DNA of 64,000 nt from CAYZWU01 sp964482235 (GTDB lineage: Bacteria; Planctomycetota; B15-G4; CAYZWU01). Below, in pieces: positions 43,317-51,377 of this stretch. The notes beneath the pieces were generated by a model, which saw only the letters and a list, made by a program, of their open reading frames with translations, made no database searches and was not told the origin of the DNA. Position 1 is the stretch's first letter. Every line of letters starts with the position of its first letter. The position numbers were made by a program, and so were the translations under genes. The stretch covers positions 1 to 64,000 of the forward strand of contig CAYZWU010000011.1 in NCBI GenBank assembly GCA_964482235.1. The letters are read 5' to 3'.

Positions 43317-43820
43317 TTGAAAAGGTGCCAGTTTCCCAAATGTCGGTCCACGGAGATCCAGATCACCTATCTGGGCAAACATCTCTGCGGCAAGCACTGG
43401 ATCAAGATCTCGACCCTTCTCCCGGATAAGGCCAGAAAGCTCCTCAAGCTCCCGCAATCCAAGGTCGAGAAGCCGATCCTTCCAGCCCTTGAGACCGATG
43501 GGGATTTCTTGCTTGCCGACGTTGCGAGCAAGGTGCCGGCCACTGAACCGGCCGAGGTCCCTACCGGGAAAAAGACCGATCAGGCGCCCCCATCCTGCTG
43601 TTCCCAACAGGAGCCGGAAGCGCAGCTTCTCTTTTTTTCGGAAACGCCACCCGGTCGTGATCCGTCCTCCATCCCGGGCAGGCGCAGCCGAATCGCCTCG
43701 AAAAGAAAGGGCCCGGTCAAGAAAGCGGGCCGAAAGGGCAAGGAAGAGGAAAAGACCGGGCAGGACGGCGGGATCGAGCAGCTGGAGCTTTTCCTCACCA
43801 AAAAAGCCGTGAACACCTGA
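43317..43820 (+). CDS. Small zinc-finger protein upstream of topoisomerase VI
   Basis: A 167-residue protein of unknown function. The N-terminus holds a compact Cys4-Cys9...Cys24-His27 set (CQFPKC, then YLGKHLCGKHW), which looks like a treble-clef-type zinc knuckle. The middle is low complexity. The C-terminal 60 residues are strongly basic (SKRKGPVKKAGRKGK) before a short end, IEQLELFLTKK. A nucleic-acid-binding role is plausible. The only start near the fingers is a TTG at 43317 with GAGG 9 nt upstream. It ends 32 nt before the topoisomerase VI B gene on the same strand, so it may be a lineage-specific partner. Confidence 0.7.
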   Translation: MKRCQFPKCRSTEIQITYLGKHLCGKHWIKISTLLPDKARKLLKLPQSKVEKPILPALETDGDFLLADVASKVPATEPAEVPTGKKTDQAPPSCCSQQEPEAQLLFFSETPPGRDPSSIPGRRSRIASKRKGPVKKAGRKGKEEEKTGQDGGIEQLELFLTKKAVNT

Positions 43821-43852
43821 CCAGATAACATCAAAGAGGTTGCAACACTAAA

Positions 43853-45424
43853 ATGGCACAAGAAACATCCATAGCCGCCAAAGCCCGTGCCATGGCCTCG
43901 AAGCAGCGCGAAATCTCCATTTCCGAGTTCTTCACCAAGAACAGGCACCTCCTCGGATTCGACAGTCCCAGGCGGGCGCTCCTCACCACGGTGAAGGAGG
44001 CGGTGGACAACTCCCTCGATGCCTGCGAGGAGGCCGGCATCGTCCCGGAGCTCGATGTGACGATCGAGCGGGCGAACGGCGAGGACCGGCTGCGGGTCAT
44101 CGTCACGGACAACGGCCCCGGCGTCGTGAAGGCGCAGGTTCCCAACATCTTCGCCAAGCTCCTCTATGGATCGAAGTTCCACACGCTCAAGCAGTCGCGG
44201 GGCCAGCAGGGTCTCGGCATCTCCGCGGCAGGGATGTACGGCCAGATGACAACGGGCCATCCGGTGAAGATCGTGTCGAAGATATCGAGGAGGCAGAAGG
44301 CCCACTACTTCGAACTCAGGCTCGACACGGCGAAGAACAGGCCCGAGATCCTCTGCGACGAGCAGGTCGACTGGGAACAGGCGCACGGCACGCGGGTGAC
44401 CATCGAGCTGGAGGCGCGTTACCAGAAGGGGCGCCAGTCGGTGGATGAGTACCTGAGACAGACGGCCATCGCCAACCCCCACGTCAGGCTCACCTACAAG
44501 CCGCCGTCGGGCGAGCCGATGGTCTTCGATCGGGGGACCAAGGCGCTGCCCGTGGAGCCGAAGGTGATCAAGCCCCACCCCTACGGTGTGGAGGTGGGAA
44601 TGATCGTCAACCTGCTGAAGGGCTCCAAGAGCAAGGGGCTCCGCGCCTTCCTGATGAACGACCTGTCGCGCGTGAGCGCCCGGGTGGCCGATGAGATCCT
44701 GAAGGAGGCCGCCCTCTCTCCCAGGGCGCGGCTCTCGAGGCTCGGCAACGTGGAAGCGGAGAAGATCTTTCGCGCCATCCGGAAGGTCCGCATCATGGCG
44801 CCACCGACGAACTGCATCTCCCCGATCGGCGAGGACCTGATCCTCAGGGGCCTCAAGAAGGAGATCGACGCCGACCTCTTCCTCACCAAGAGCCGGTCGC
44901 CCGCCGTCTACAGGGGAAACCCCTTCCTGATCGAGGCGGGGATCGCCCTGGGCGGCGGGATCCCGGCCGATCAGCCGGTCAAGGTGATGCGGCTGGCCAA
45001 CCGCGTCCCCATGCTCTACCAGAACGGGGCCTGCGCCATCACGAAATCGGTGACTGCCACGGACTGGAAGAAGTACGGCCTCCAGCAGCCCAAGGGCGCC
45101 CTTCCCGTGGGCCCGATGATCATCATGGTCCACGTGGCATCGGCCTGGGTGCCCTTCACATCGGAATCGAAGGACGCCATCGCCAGCTACCCCGAGATCA
45201 TCAAGGAGATCAAGCTGGCGCTCCAGGAGTGCGGCCGCCACATCGGCCGCTACATCAAGCGCAGGAAGCGCGAGGCCGAAGAGCTCAAGAAGCGCGAGTA
45301 CATCGACAAGTACATCCCCCATATCGGAATCGCCCTCCAGGAGATCCTGGACCTGAGCGAGAAGCAGAAGGACAGGACCATCGCCCAGCTCCGGGATATT
45401 CTCGAAAGGAGTCGCAAGCTTTGA
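43853..45424 (+). CDS. top6B: DNA topoisomerase VI subunit B
   Basis: A 523-residue GHKL ATPase subunit of the type IIB topoisomerase. The Bergerat fold is complete: EAVDNSLDACEE (49-60), VTDNGPG (84-90) and SRGQQGLGISAAGMYGQ (115-131). The transducer domain contains the switch-lysine region QQPKG near residue 420. The H2TH segment lies between them (about 250-310). Together with subunit A it passes one duplex through another. Topoisomerase VI is standard in archaea and plants and sporadic in bacteria. The TGA overlaps the start of the A subunit. Confidence 0.95.
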   Translation: MAQETSIAAKARAMASKQREISISEFFTKNRHLLGFDSPRRALLTTVKEAVDNSLDACEEAGIVPELDVTIERANGEDRLRVIVTDNGPGVVKAQVPNIFAKLLYGSKFHTLKQSRGQQGLGISAAGMYGQMTTGHPVKIVSKISRRQKAHYFELRLDTAKNRPEILCDEQVDWEQAHGTRVTIELEARYQKGRQSVDEYLRQTAIANPHVRLTYKPPSGEPMVFDRGTKALPVEPKVIKPHPYGVEVGMIVNLLKGSKSKGLRAFLMNDLSRVSARVADEILKEAALSPRARLSRLGNVEAEKIFRAIRKVRIMAPPTNCISPIGEDLILRGLKKEIDADLFLTKSRSPAVYRGNPFLIEAGIALGGGIPADQPVKVMRLANRVPMLYQNGACAITKSVTATDWKKYGLQQPKGALPVGPMIIMVHVASAWVPFTSESKDAIASYPEIIKEIKLALQECGRHIGRYIKRRKREAEELKKREYIDKYIPHIGIALQEILDLSEKQKDRTIAQLRDILERSRKL

Positions 45425-46614
45425 GCCCCAAGAAGAAAGCGGTGAAGAAGAAGGCGGCCGGAAAAGCCCCCGCCAGGAAGGCCGGAGCCAAGGCGACGGC
45501 CACGACGGCGCGCCGTACCGAGGACAGAGAGACCACGAACCGGATCCGCGGGACGGCCCGCGAGGTCTACGGCAAGATCGGCAACGGTGTGAAGCCCCAT
45601 CTCACCTTTCCCATGCGGGCGCTTTCCAACGTCCGGTACGACGAGCGGAAGGGTTACTTCGAGCTGGGACGGACGCGCAAGAACAGGACCCTCACGGTGA
45701 ACACGGTGCGGACCTTCGCCCAGACGCTGCGGATGATGGGCCTCTCGAAGGAGATGGTGGAGGCCGAGACCTTTGCCACGAAGAGGGAAGCCTACTACGT
45801 CAGCAAGAACTGGGAGGAGGCGAAGTTCAACGACCAGACCGAGTCGGACACCGTGATGGACGACATGGAGGCTCTCTTCTCGCTTCACGGCATCAACCGA
45901 GAGCAGCTCCGCTTCTACCCCGAGGAGCACGGCGGCGCCGTGGCCGGCGAGCTCGTGATCCGGGACCGGAATCCCGCCACGGGAAAGCTGTCCGTCATCG
46001 ACTGCACGCAGATGGGCACGGGCGCCTACACGATCCCCCACTCGGTGGAGCATCTGGAGTTCGAGACCAAGGCCCGCTTCATCCTGGTGATCGAGACGGG
46101 CGGCATGTTCGCCCGCCTGCACAGCCACGGCTACTGGGAAGAGGCCGGCTGCATCATCGTCTCCATGGGCGGCGTCCCCACCCGCGCCACGCGCCGGTTC
46201 GTCCGCCGGCTCTCGGACGACAAGAAAATACCGGTCTACGCCTTCGTGGACTGCGACCCCTACGGAATCTCGAACATCTACCGGACGCTGAAGGTGGGCT
46301 CGGGAAACGCGGCGCACATCAACAAGTTCTTCTGCGTCCCCAAGGCCCGCTTTCTGGGAGTGACGCCCCAGGACATCGTCGACTACGAACTGCCCACCCA
46401 TCCCCTGAAGGATGTGGATGTCAAGCGAGCCAACGACGCGCTGAAAAACGATCCCTTCTTCAAGACCCACAAGCCCTGGACCAGGGCCCTCGAGATGCTG
46501 ATCAAGATGGGAGTCCGCGCCGAGCAGCAGGCCCTGGCCAAGTGGGGACTCAATTACGTGATCGAGGAATACCTGCCTCGCAAGCTGAAGAAGAAGACAT
46601 CTTTCCTTCCTTGA
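45421..46614 (+). CDS. top6A: DNA topoisomerase VI subunit A (Spo11-like)
   Basis: A 397-residue cleavage subunit. The winged-helix active-site segment KREAYYVSK holds the probable catalytic Tyr126. The Toprim metal residues are Glu225 (LVIETGGMF) and Asp277/Asp279 (FVDCDPYGI). The first 28 residues are an unusual Lys/Ala-rich, histone-H1-like tail. Translation starts at a TTG at 45421 that overlaps the upstream stop as TTGA, with AAGGAG 9 nt before it; no ATG lies upstream of the conserved core. Tight coupling ensures equal amounts of A and B. Confidence 0.95.
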   Translation: MSPKKKAVKKKAAGKAPARKAGAKATATTARRTEDRETTNRIRGTAREVYGKIGNGVKPHLTFPMRALSNVRYDERKGYFELGRTRKNRTLTVNTVRTFAQTLRMMGLSKEMVEAETFATKREAYYVSKNWEEAKFNDQTESDTVMDDMEALFSLHGINREQLRFYPEEHGGAVAGELVIRDRNPATGKLSVIDCTQMGTGAYTIPHSVEHLEFETKARFILVIETGGMFARLHSHGYWEEAGCIIVSMGGVPTRATRRFVRRLSDDKKIPVYAFVDCDPYGISNIYRTLKVGSGNAAHINKFFCVPKARFLGVTPQDIVDYELPTHPLKDVDVKRANDALKNDPFFKTHKPWTRALEMLIKMGVRAEQQALAKWGLNYVIEEYLPRKLKKKTSFLP

Positions 46615-46654
46615 TCGACGCCTACCGGCCTGGCCTGCAAAGGGAGTTTTTCGG

Positions 46655-46732
46655 CGGCTGTGTCAGGTCCTTTTCAGCCCACTGACGTCGGAAGACCTCT
46701 TTAGGTGGGCTGAAAAGGACCTGACACAGCCG
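46655..46732. repeat. Palindromic element with 28-bp perfect arms
   Basis: Arms at 46655-46682 and 46705-46732 are perfect inverted copies (left arm begins CGGCTGTGTCAGGTCC), separated by a 22-nt spacer. The arms are too long and GC-mixed for a typical terminator, and no T run follows. The TGTCAGGTCCTTTTC core resembles palindromes associated with REP-type (TnpA_REP) elements, by memory only. It could also terminate the top6 operon. No transposase is nearby. Confidence 0.7.
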
Positions 46733-47145
46733 ATCGGGCACGCCTTCGTGATCCAGTCTGATCAGGGCATTCACGAGACGGATTTATCCTGGTTCAATCG
46801 ATGCCGACGTCTTCACGCCGGTGCATCAAGACTCCCAACATATCTGGCCACAGCACAGCTTCTGTGACCGCAGTGAAGTACCGAGCCAACGCGAACTCCC
46901 CACTCCCACAGCCCCGCTTGATCATCCGCAGAGATAGATCCCGTCACAGGAAATGGCATGGATTGCGCAGGCGCGGTAACGGGTGTGGCGGTACAATTTC
47001 GGTTGAGATGGGTAGCACGGGTCATGTTGTTAAACTGTTCTGGGATAGCCTACCCGATCGGTTTCGGCCGCAGGCATACTGTTTCCCCATTACCGAATCT
47101 GGATTCAGGCCTTTATGGGTAAACCGACAGCACCGCACCCAGCGC
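46733..47145. other. Non-coding or decayed sequence between the palindrome and the next gene
   Basis: About 410 bases with slightly lower GC and no gene I can support. Open frames here lack ribosome sites and family features. It could be the remnant of an inserted element next to the palindrome, but I see no recognisable fragment. Confidence 0.4.
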
Positions 47146-47832
47146 TCAAGAAGTGACGTCGAAACGGGCAATGAAGGGGATGATCCGCTTTTCCATGTAG
47201 GTGTAGACTGCGTCGAAATCGTCGCTTATTCCGTCCAGGTCGTTCACCGCCTTGGGCTGACGGAACGTTCCCACGTTCTCCAGGAAAAGGGACCGGGCGT
47301 CCTGGGCGTACGACTCGATTCTCACGTTGAAAAGGCCGTCCGTCTGACCGGGCGAGCCGAAGGAGAAACGGAGACCGAGGAGATCGGGATCCTTCTCGAA
47401 GATGTCGAAGTACTGATCATCCTTCTTCAGGATGCTGCTGCCCAGGAACTGCCGCGAATCCTGAACGTGCCTCGGATTGACAAGCGATCGAACGATGAAC
47501 TGACGGACCACGAAGACCGGGATTCTGAGGTTGGTGACGGCGATCTGGCCGATCCGGAGAAGGCGGGAGCGGAACTCCTCCATCCCGATTCCTGTCAGCT
47601 CCTCGCGCACCTGGATCCTGTCCTGGAGAACGGTGCAGCAGGAGATGACGTTCGGTCTCTTCTGCGGGTTGGCCATCTGGGCGCCGTGCGGAACAACCTG
47701 GAAGTTCTGGTACTTGCATTCGGTATCGTTGAAGACAACGCTGTGCATCCTCTGCAGGTCATCGGGGTTGTGTTGCATGGGTGGGTGGATCAGATCGGCA
47801 ACAAAAGCTATCGATCTCAGAGGGTAGTTCAT
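47146..47832 (-). CDS. Hypothetical protein
   Basis: A 228-residue soluble protein not recognised. It starts at an ATG (47832) with GGAG 8 nt upstream, so it is probably translated. The composition is hydrophilic and the strands are regular. Features include RIPVFVVRQFIVRSLVNPRHVQDS, then a FSFGSPGQ segment and a C-terminal helix ending IIPFIARFDVTS. The general layout is faintly like the sporadically distributed TIGR04255 family, but I cannot confirm this. Its neighbours are a palindromic element downstream and an orphan permease upstream, so lateral transfer is possible. Confidence 0.6.
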   Translation of the reverse strand: MNYPLRSIAFVADLIHPPMQHNPDDLQRMHSVVFNDTECKYQNFQVVPHGAQMANPQKRPNVISCCTVLQDRIQVREELTGIGMEEFRSRLLRIGQIAVTNLRIPVFVVRQFIVRSLVNPRHVQDSRQFLGSSILKKDDQYFDIFEKDPDLLGLRFSFGSPGQTDGLFNVRIESYAQDARSLFLENVGTFRQPKAVNDLDGISDDFDAVYTYMEKRIIPFIARFDVTS

Positions 47833-47932
47833 CTAGTTTTCTCCGGTTCGTGGATCATCTGGCTTGTCGTTCTCAGTCAGCCGGGATGGACTGTACACCA
47901 GCATCTTCACGAAGTCCAAGAACTTCGGAGGA

Positions 47933-49501
47933 TCAGACTATCTTGATCCGTCCCCGAATGAAAAGCCTGTAGATCAGCGGCGGGAGGAGCAGGGTCAGGA
48001 CCAGCACCAGGCAGAGTGCGGCGATGCTCACGTCGCGCGAAGTGTGGATCTGGCTGTAGATCCTGAAGGGCAGCGTGTTGTTTCCCGCACCGATGATGGC
48101 GATGGTGTCCAGCTCCCGCATGCAGAGGATGTATCCCAGCAGGAAGGAGACCCAGATCCCCCTGAACGTGAGGGGCATGAGGATCCGCGTCATCGTGGGC
48201 AAAAACCCGGTGCCGGCCATGGCCGAAGCCTCCTCGACCCTGCGGTCGACCTGTTTCATGGAAGAGCGCAGGGAGAGCACGGCGATCGGGATGAACCGGG
48301 CGAAGTAGGTGAACACCAGCATGGCGTCCGTCTCGTAGACCACATCGCTCAGCGGATTGGCCGGGCTGTTCCAGAACCGGATCTCCCCCACCCCCACCAT
48401 GACGGCGGGAAAGACAAGTGGCAGCAGGATCAGGAACGAGAGGATCACCCCTCCCAGGCGGCCGCTCCGTTCGACGAGGTAGGCCAGGAAAAAGCCGATC
48501 GAGACCATGAGCGCCGCGGCAAGGGCGGAGTAGGCGATGCTGTTGAAGGCATCCATTCCCACGCTCGACAGGGAAGTCACGAACACGTCGGCCATCTCGG
48601 CAGGCCCGCCCGCTCGAGCCAGCCAGAGATAGAGAGTTGCCAGGGGAACGACAACGGACACGGCCACGGCGAAAAAGAGGAAGAGAAGCACGGGGACTGT
48701 CCAGATACCGCCCCTGGAACTCGGCACGGGCACGAACCGCCCGGAGGAGGCGGCGCGCGCGGCCTTGCTCTCGAGCCGCAGGATCAGTGCCAGGGCGGCC
48801 AGGGCGATCAGGATCACGGGCAGCGAGGCGGCGGCCGCTTCGCCGGGACGGCTTCTTTCGCTCCACCTGTAGAAGATCTCGCTTGTGAAGACCTGGTAGG
48901 AGCTAGTACTCGTGAAGGAAAGCAGATCGGGGATGCAGAAATCGGAGATGACGAAGATGAAGACAAGGAGCGCGCCCGTCAGGATCGACGGCATGGCCAG
49001 GCGCAGCGTTATCGAGGAGAAGACCCGTCCGGGCCGCGTCATCATCCGCGCGGCATCCTCCATGCTGCGGTCCACGGCCCGGATCCCCTTTTCGGTGAAC
49101 AGGGCGACCACGGGCCAGTAGGCGGTGGTGAGAAGGAAGACCGATCCCCAGAGCCCGGAGAGGGGCAGGTGCTCAGTCCAGGTTATCCCGATGATGTAGG
49201 TGGGCAGCATGACGGGCACGAGAAAGAGAAAGCGCAGCACCCCCTCGAAGGGAAGCTTGAGACGGGCCAGAACGGCGCCGAACGGCACGCCGATCAGGCA
49301 GGTGCAGAAGGTGCTGAGGAAGCCGAGGGCAATGCTGTGCCAGAGGAGTCCGAGTTGCCGCTCGTTCAGCAGGATGGTCTCGAAATTCTCGAGAGAAGGC
49401 CGCCCGTCCACGAAGCAGGCTTCCACGAGGAGACAGATGGACGGACCGAGGCCGAGAACGACAAAGATCAGCAGTGCGGTCGCCAGGACGATGCGCTTCA
49501 T
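47933..49501 (-). CDS. Two-module ABC transporter permease (iron/thiamine/spermidine type)
   Basis: A 522-residue inner-membrane protein with about 12 hydrophobic segments. It is two fused permease halves of the FbpB/ThiP type. Each half has the cytoplasmic EAA-like loop that docks on the ATPase: MEDAARMMTRPGRVF...LRLAMPSI in the first, and VEEASAMAGTGFLPTMTRILMPLT in the second. The start is the ATG at 49501; longer starts would reach into the divergent promoter region. No ATPase or binding protein is encoded beside it, so its partners must be elsewhere. The substrate is unknown. Confidence 0.88.
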   Translation of the reverse strand: MKRIVLATALLIFVVLGLGPSICLLVEACFVDGRPSLENFETILLNERQLGLLWHSIALGFLSTFCTCLIGVPFGAVLARLKLPFEGVLRFLFLVPVMLPTYIIGITWTEHLPLSGLWGSVFLLTTAYWPVVALFTEKGIRAVDRSMEDAARMMTRPGRVFSSITLRLAMPSILTGALLVFIFVISDFCIPDLLSFTSTSSYQVFTSEIFYRWSERSRPGEAAAASLPVILIALAALALILRLESKAARAASSGRFVPVPSSRGGIWTVPVLLFLFFAVAVSVVVPLATLYLWLARAGGPAEMADVFVTSLSSVGMDAFNSIAYSALAAALMVSIGFFLAYLVERSGRLGGVILSFLILLPLVFPAVMVGVGEIRFWNSPANPLSDVVYETDAMLVFTYFARFIPIAVLSLRSSMKQVDRRVEEASAMAGTGFLPTMTRILMPLTFRGIWVSFLLGYILCMRELDTIAIIGAGNNTLPFRIYSQIHTSRDVSIAALCLVLVLTLLLPPLIYRLFIRGRIKIV

Positions 49502-49634
49502 GAAGCAGAACCTAACCGAAGACACGAAGCAATCAAGGATGAAACCGATTGCCGCAGCTGATATCATATAAGACCGGAACGACAGTGCAGGTAACGGCGC
49601 CGCCCGGCGGGCCGCTGACCAAGGGAGTAGAAAA

Positions 49635-50564
49635 ATGATCGAGCTCTTGCTTCTGGTGTCGTTGTCGATCGAGAGCGCCCCGCTTTCCCCGCTACCCGAA
49701 GGGCTGACCCCTCCTGCGCTCTGCCAGGAGAAGGGGGAGAAGGAGGAGAAGGAGGAGGCGAAGAAAAAGGAGAAGGACAAGGAGAAGGCGCCTCCGATTC
49801 CGGAGCTGCCGGCCTACAAGAAGGAGAAGGCGAGACGCCTCCTCAAGCTCTTCAAGAACACCAATGCGGACAAGCGCAGGAAGTACCAGGATCAGATGAT
49901 CGCCATCGGCCGGGGAGCCATCCCCTTCCTGCTCGAGGAGGCCGAGACGAAGCATCCCCTCCAGGCCGAGGGCGTGGCTCGCTGCCTCGCCGCCCTGCTC
50001 GACGTGCGCGACCGCACCATTCTCGACAAGCTGTCGCAGTCGAAGAACAAGGCCTTTCGCGCCATCGCAGCGGCAAAGTACGCGGCGGCCAACGATCCCA
50101 GGCTCAAGGACAAGCTCAAGTTCTTTCTCAAGGACAAGGAGGCCGCGGTCCGTCTCGAGGCCGGGCTCGGCCTGATCAAGCTCGGCGACGCTTCGGGGAT
50201 CGGCGAGATCATCCTGAAGGTGGCGGAAGCGGGCAAGAACGAGAAGGCGAAGAAGCCGCTCCTTAAAGACGTGGGGCTCGTGAAGGGAAAGGCCTACGAC
50301 AGCCTCTTCAGGCCGTACATCATCGCCCACAAGGACTTCAAGGTGCGCATCGCCTGCATCGAGGTGATCGTGGCCGTGGGCGACAAGCGGTTCAAGAAGC
50401 TGCTGGGCCAGGCGCTGAGCGACGACGAGAGGGAAGTCCAGGCTGCGGCGGTGAACGCTCTGCGCCGGCTCGTCAACGGCGAGGAGCCCATCACCTTCGC
50501 CAACATCATCGATCTGATCAACACGGTCGACCAGTGGAAGAAGGAGCTGGGCTTGATCCGGTAG
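49635..50564 (+). CDS. Exported HEAT-repeat protein
   Basis: A 309-residue protein with a short hydrophobic N-terminus (about 1-14), possibly a signal sequence, then a highly charged Lys/Glu run (about 34-52). The remaining 250 residues are helical repeats with HEAT character (EGVARCLAALLDVRDRTIL, AAVRLEAGLGLIKLGDASG, EVQAAAVNALRRLVNGEE). No catalytic motif. RBS GGGAG lies 7 nt upstream of the ATG. It is divergent from the permease and convergent with clpP. Confidence 0.78.
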   Translation: MIELLLLVSLSIESAPLSPLPEGLTPPALCQEKGEKEEKEEAKKKEKDKEKAPPIPELPAYKKEKARRLLKLFKNTNADKRRKYQDQMIAIGRGAIPFLLEEAETKHPLQAEGVARCLAALLDVRDRTILDKLSQSKNKAFRAIAAAKYAAANDPRLKDKLKFFLKDKEAAVRLEAGLGLIKLGDASGIGEIILKVAEAGKNEKAKKPLLKDVGLVKGKAYDSLFRPYIIAHKDFKVRIACIEVIVAVGDKRFKKLLGQALSDDEREVQAAAVNALRRLVNGEEPITFANIIDLINTVDQWKKELGLIR

Positions 50565-50586
50565 GACGCGGCGGCGCTGACGCGGG

Positions 50587-51240
50587 CTATTCGATCTCGG
50601 ACCGTGCCTCGACGATCTTGTCCACCATGCCGTACTCGATCGCCTCGTCGGCGTTCATCCAGTAGTCGCGCAACACGTCCTTCTCGACCTTCTTCATCTC
50701 GCGCCCCGTCTCCTCGGAAACGACGCGGTTGTACCGTTCGCGCGTCTTCGTGATCTCCCTTGCCGTGATCTCGATGTCGGTCGCGTCGCCCTGGGTTCCC
50801 GTGGAGGGCTGATGGATCATGAAGCGCGAATTCACCAGCGAGTACCTGTTGCCCTTCTTTCCACCCAGGAGAATGATGATCCCGGCGCTGGCACAGAGCC
50901 CGCTGCAGACCGTGCGCACCGGCGACTTGACGTACTTCATCAGGTCGTAGATGGCGAAGCCGGAATCGGCATCCCCGCCGGGAGAGTTGACGTAGATCGT
51001 TATCCAGGCACTGGAATCCTCGTTATCGAGATAGAGAAGCCTGGCGCTCACATCGGCGAGGAGGTCGCGATCCACCTGGCTGGAGATGACGATCGTCCGC
51101 TGTTTCAGCAGCTTCATGTCGAGGCCGTGCTTTTCCTTTTCTTCCTTGTTGCAGTCCGCCATGACGGCGCCGCCTGCGGGCGAGCCGCTCATACCATGGG
51201 CTGTGCTGTGACTGGCGAGGATGTCTCTGCTCATGTTCAT
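50587..51240 (-). CDS. clpP: ClpP-family serine protease
   Basis: A 217-residue ClpP. Catalytic Ser118 lies in GLCASAG, where most ClpP have a Met after the Ser rather than Ala. His143 lies in FMIHQPSTG, and the acidic residue comes in the RDYWMNADEAIEYGMVD block. The first 40 residues (rich in His, Ser and Gly, then charged) are longer than a normal propeptide and are probably processed or disordered. No clpX or tig is adjacent. It could be a second, divergent ClpP rather than the housekeeping copy. Confidence 0.9.
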   Translation of the reverse strand: MNMSRDILASHSTAHGMSGSPAGGAVMADCNKEEKEKHGLDMKLLKQRTIVISSQVDRDLLADVSARLLYLDNEDSSAWITIYVNSPGGDADSGFAIYDLMKYVKSPVRTVCSGLCASAGIIILLGGKKGNRYSLVNSRFMIHQPSTGTQGDATDIEITAREITKTRERYNRVVSEETGREMKKVEKDVLRDYWMNADEAIEYGMVDKIVEARSEIE

Positions 51241-51377
51241 CCCTTTCCTTCTGTTTCTGCTGGCAAAGAGAAAAATACCTGCTCGCAGCGTAAATACTGG
51301 AACATTTTCACTATCGGCACCGCCCGCACCGAAAGCTGAAGGCTTTTAGCAAAAATATCTTCCATGCAAAAGGGAAT

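Noticed and set aside
47146..47832. Confident assignment of the 228-residue protein to the TIGR04255 family
   Set aside because: Resemblance is only in general layout; no diagnostic motif could be matched.
47864..49561. 565-residue open frame opposite the permease
   Set aside because: Extremely Glu/Gly/Gln/His rich, with no fold; it mirrors the hydrophobic permease.
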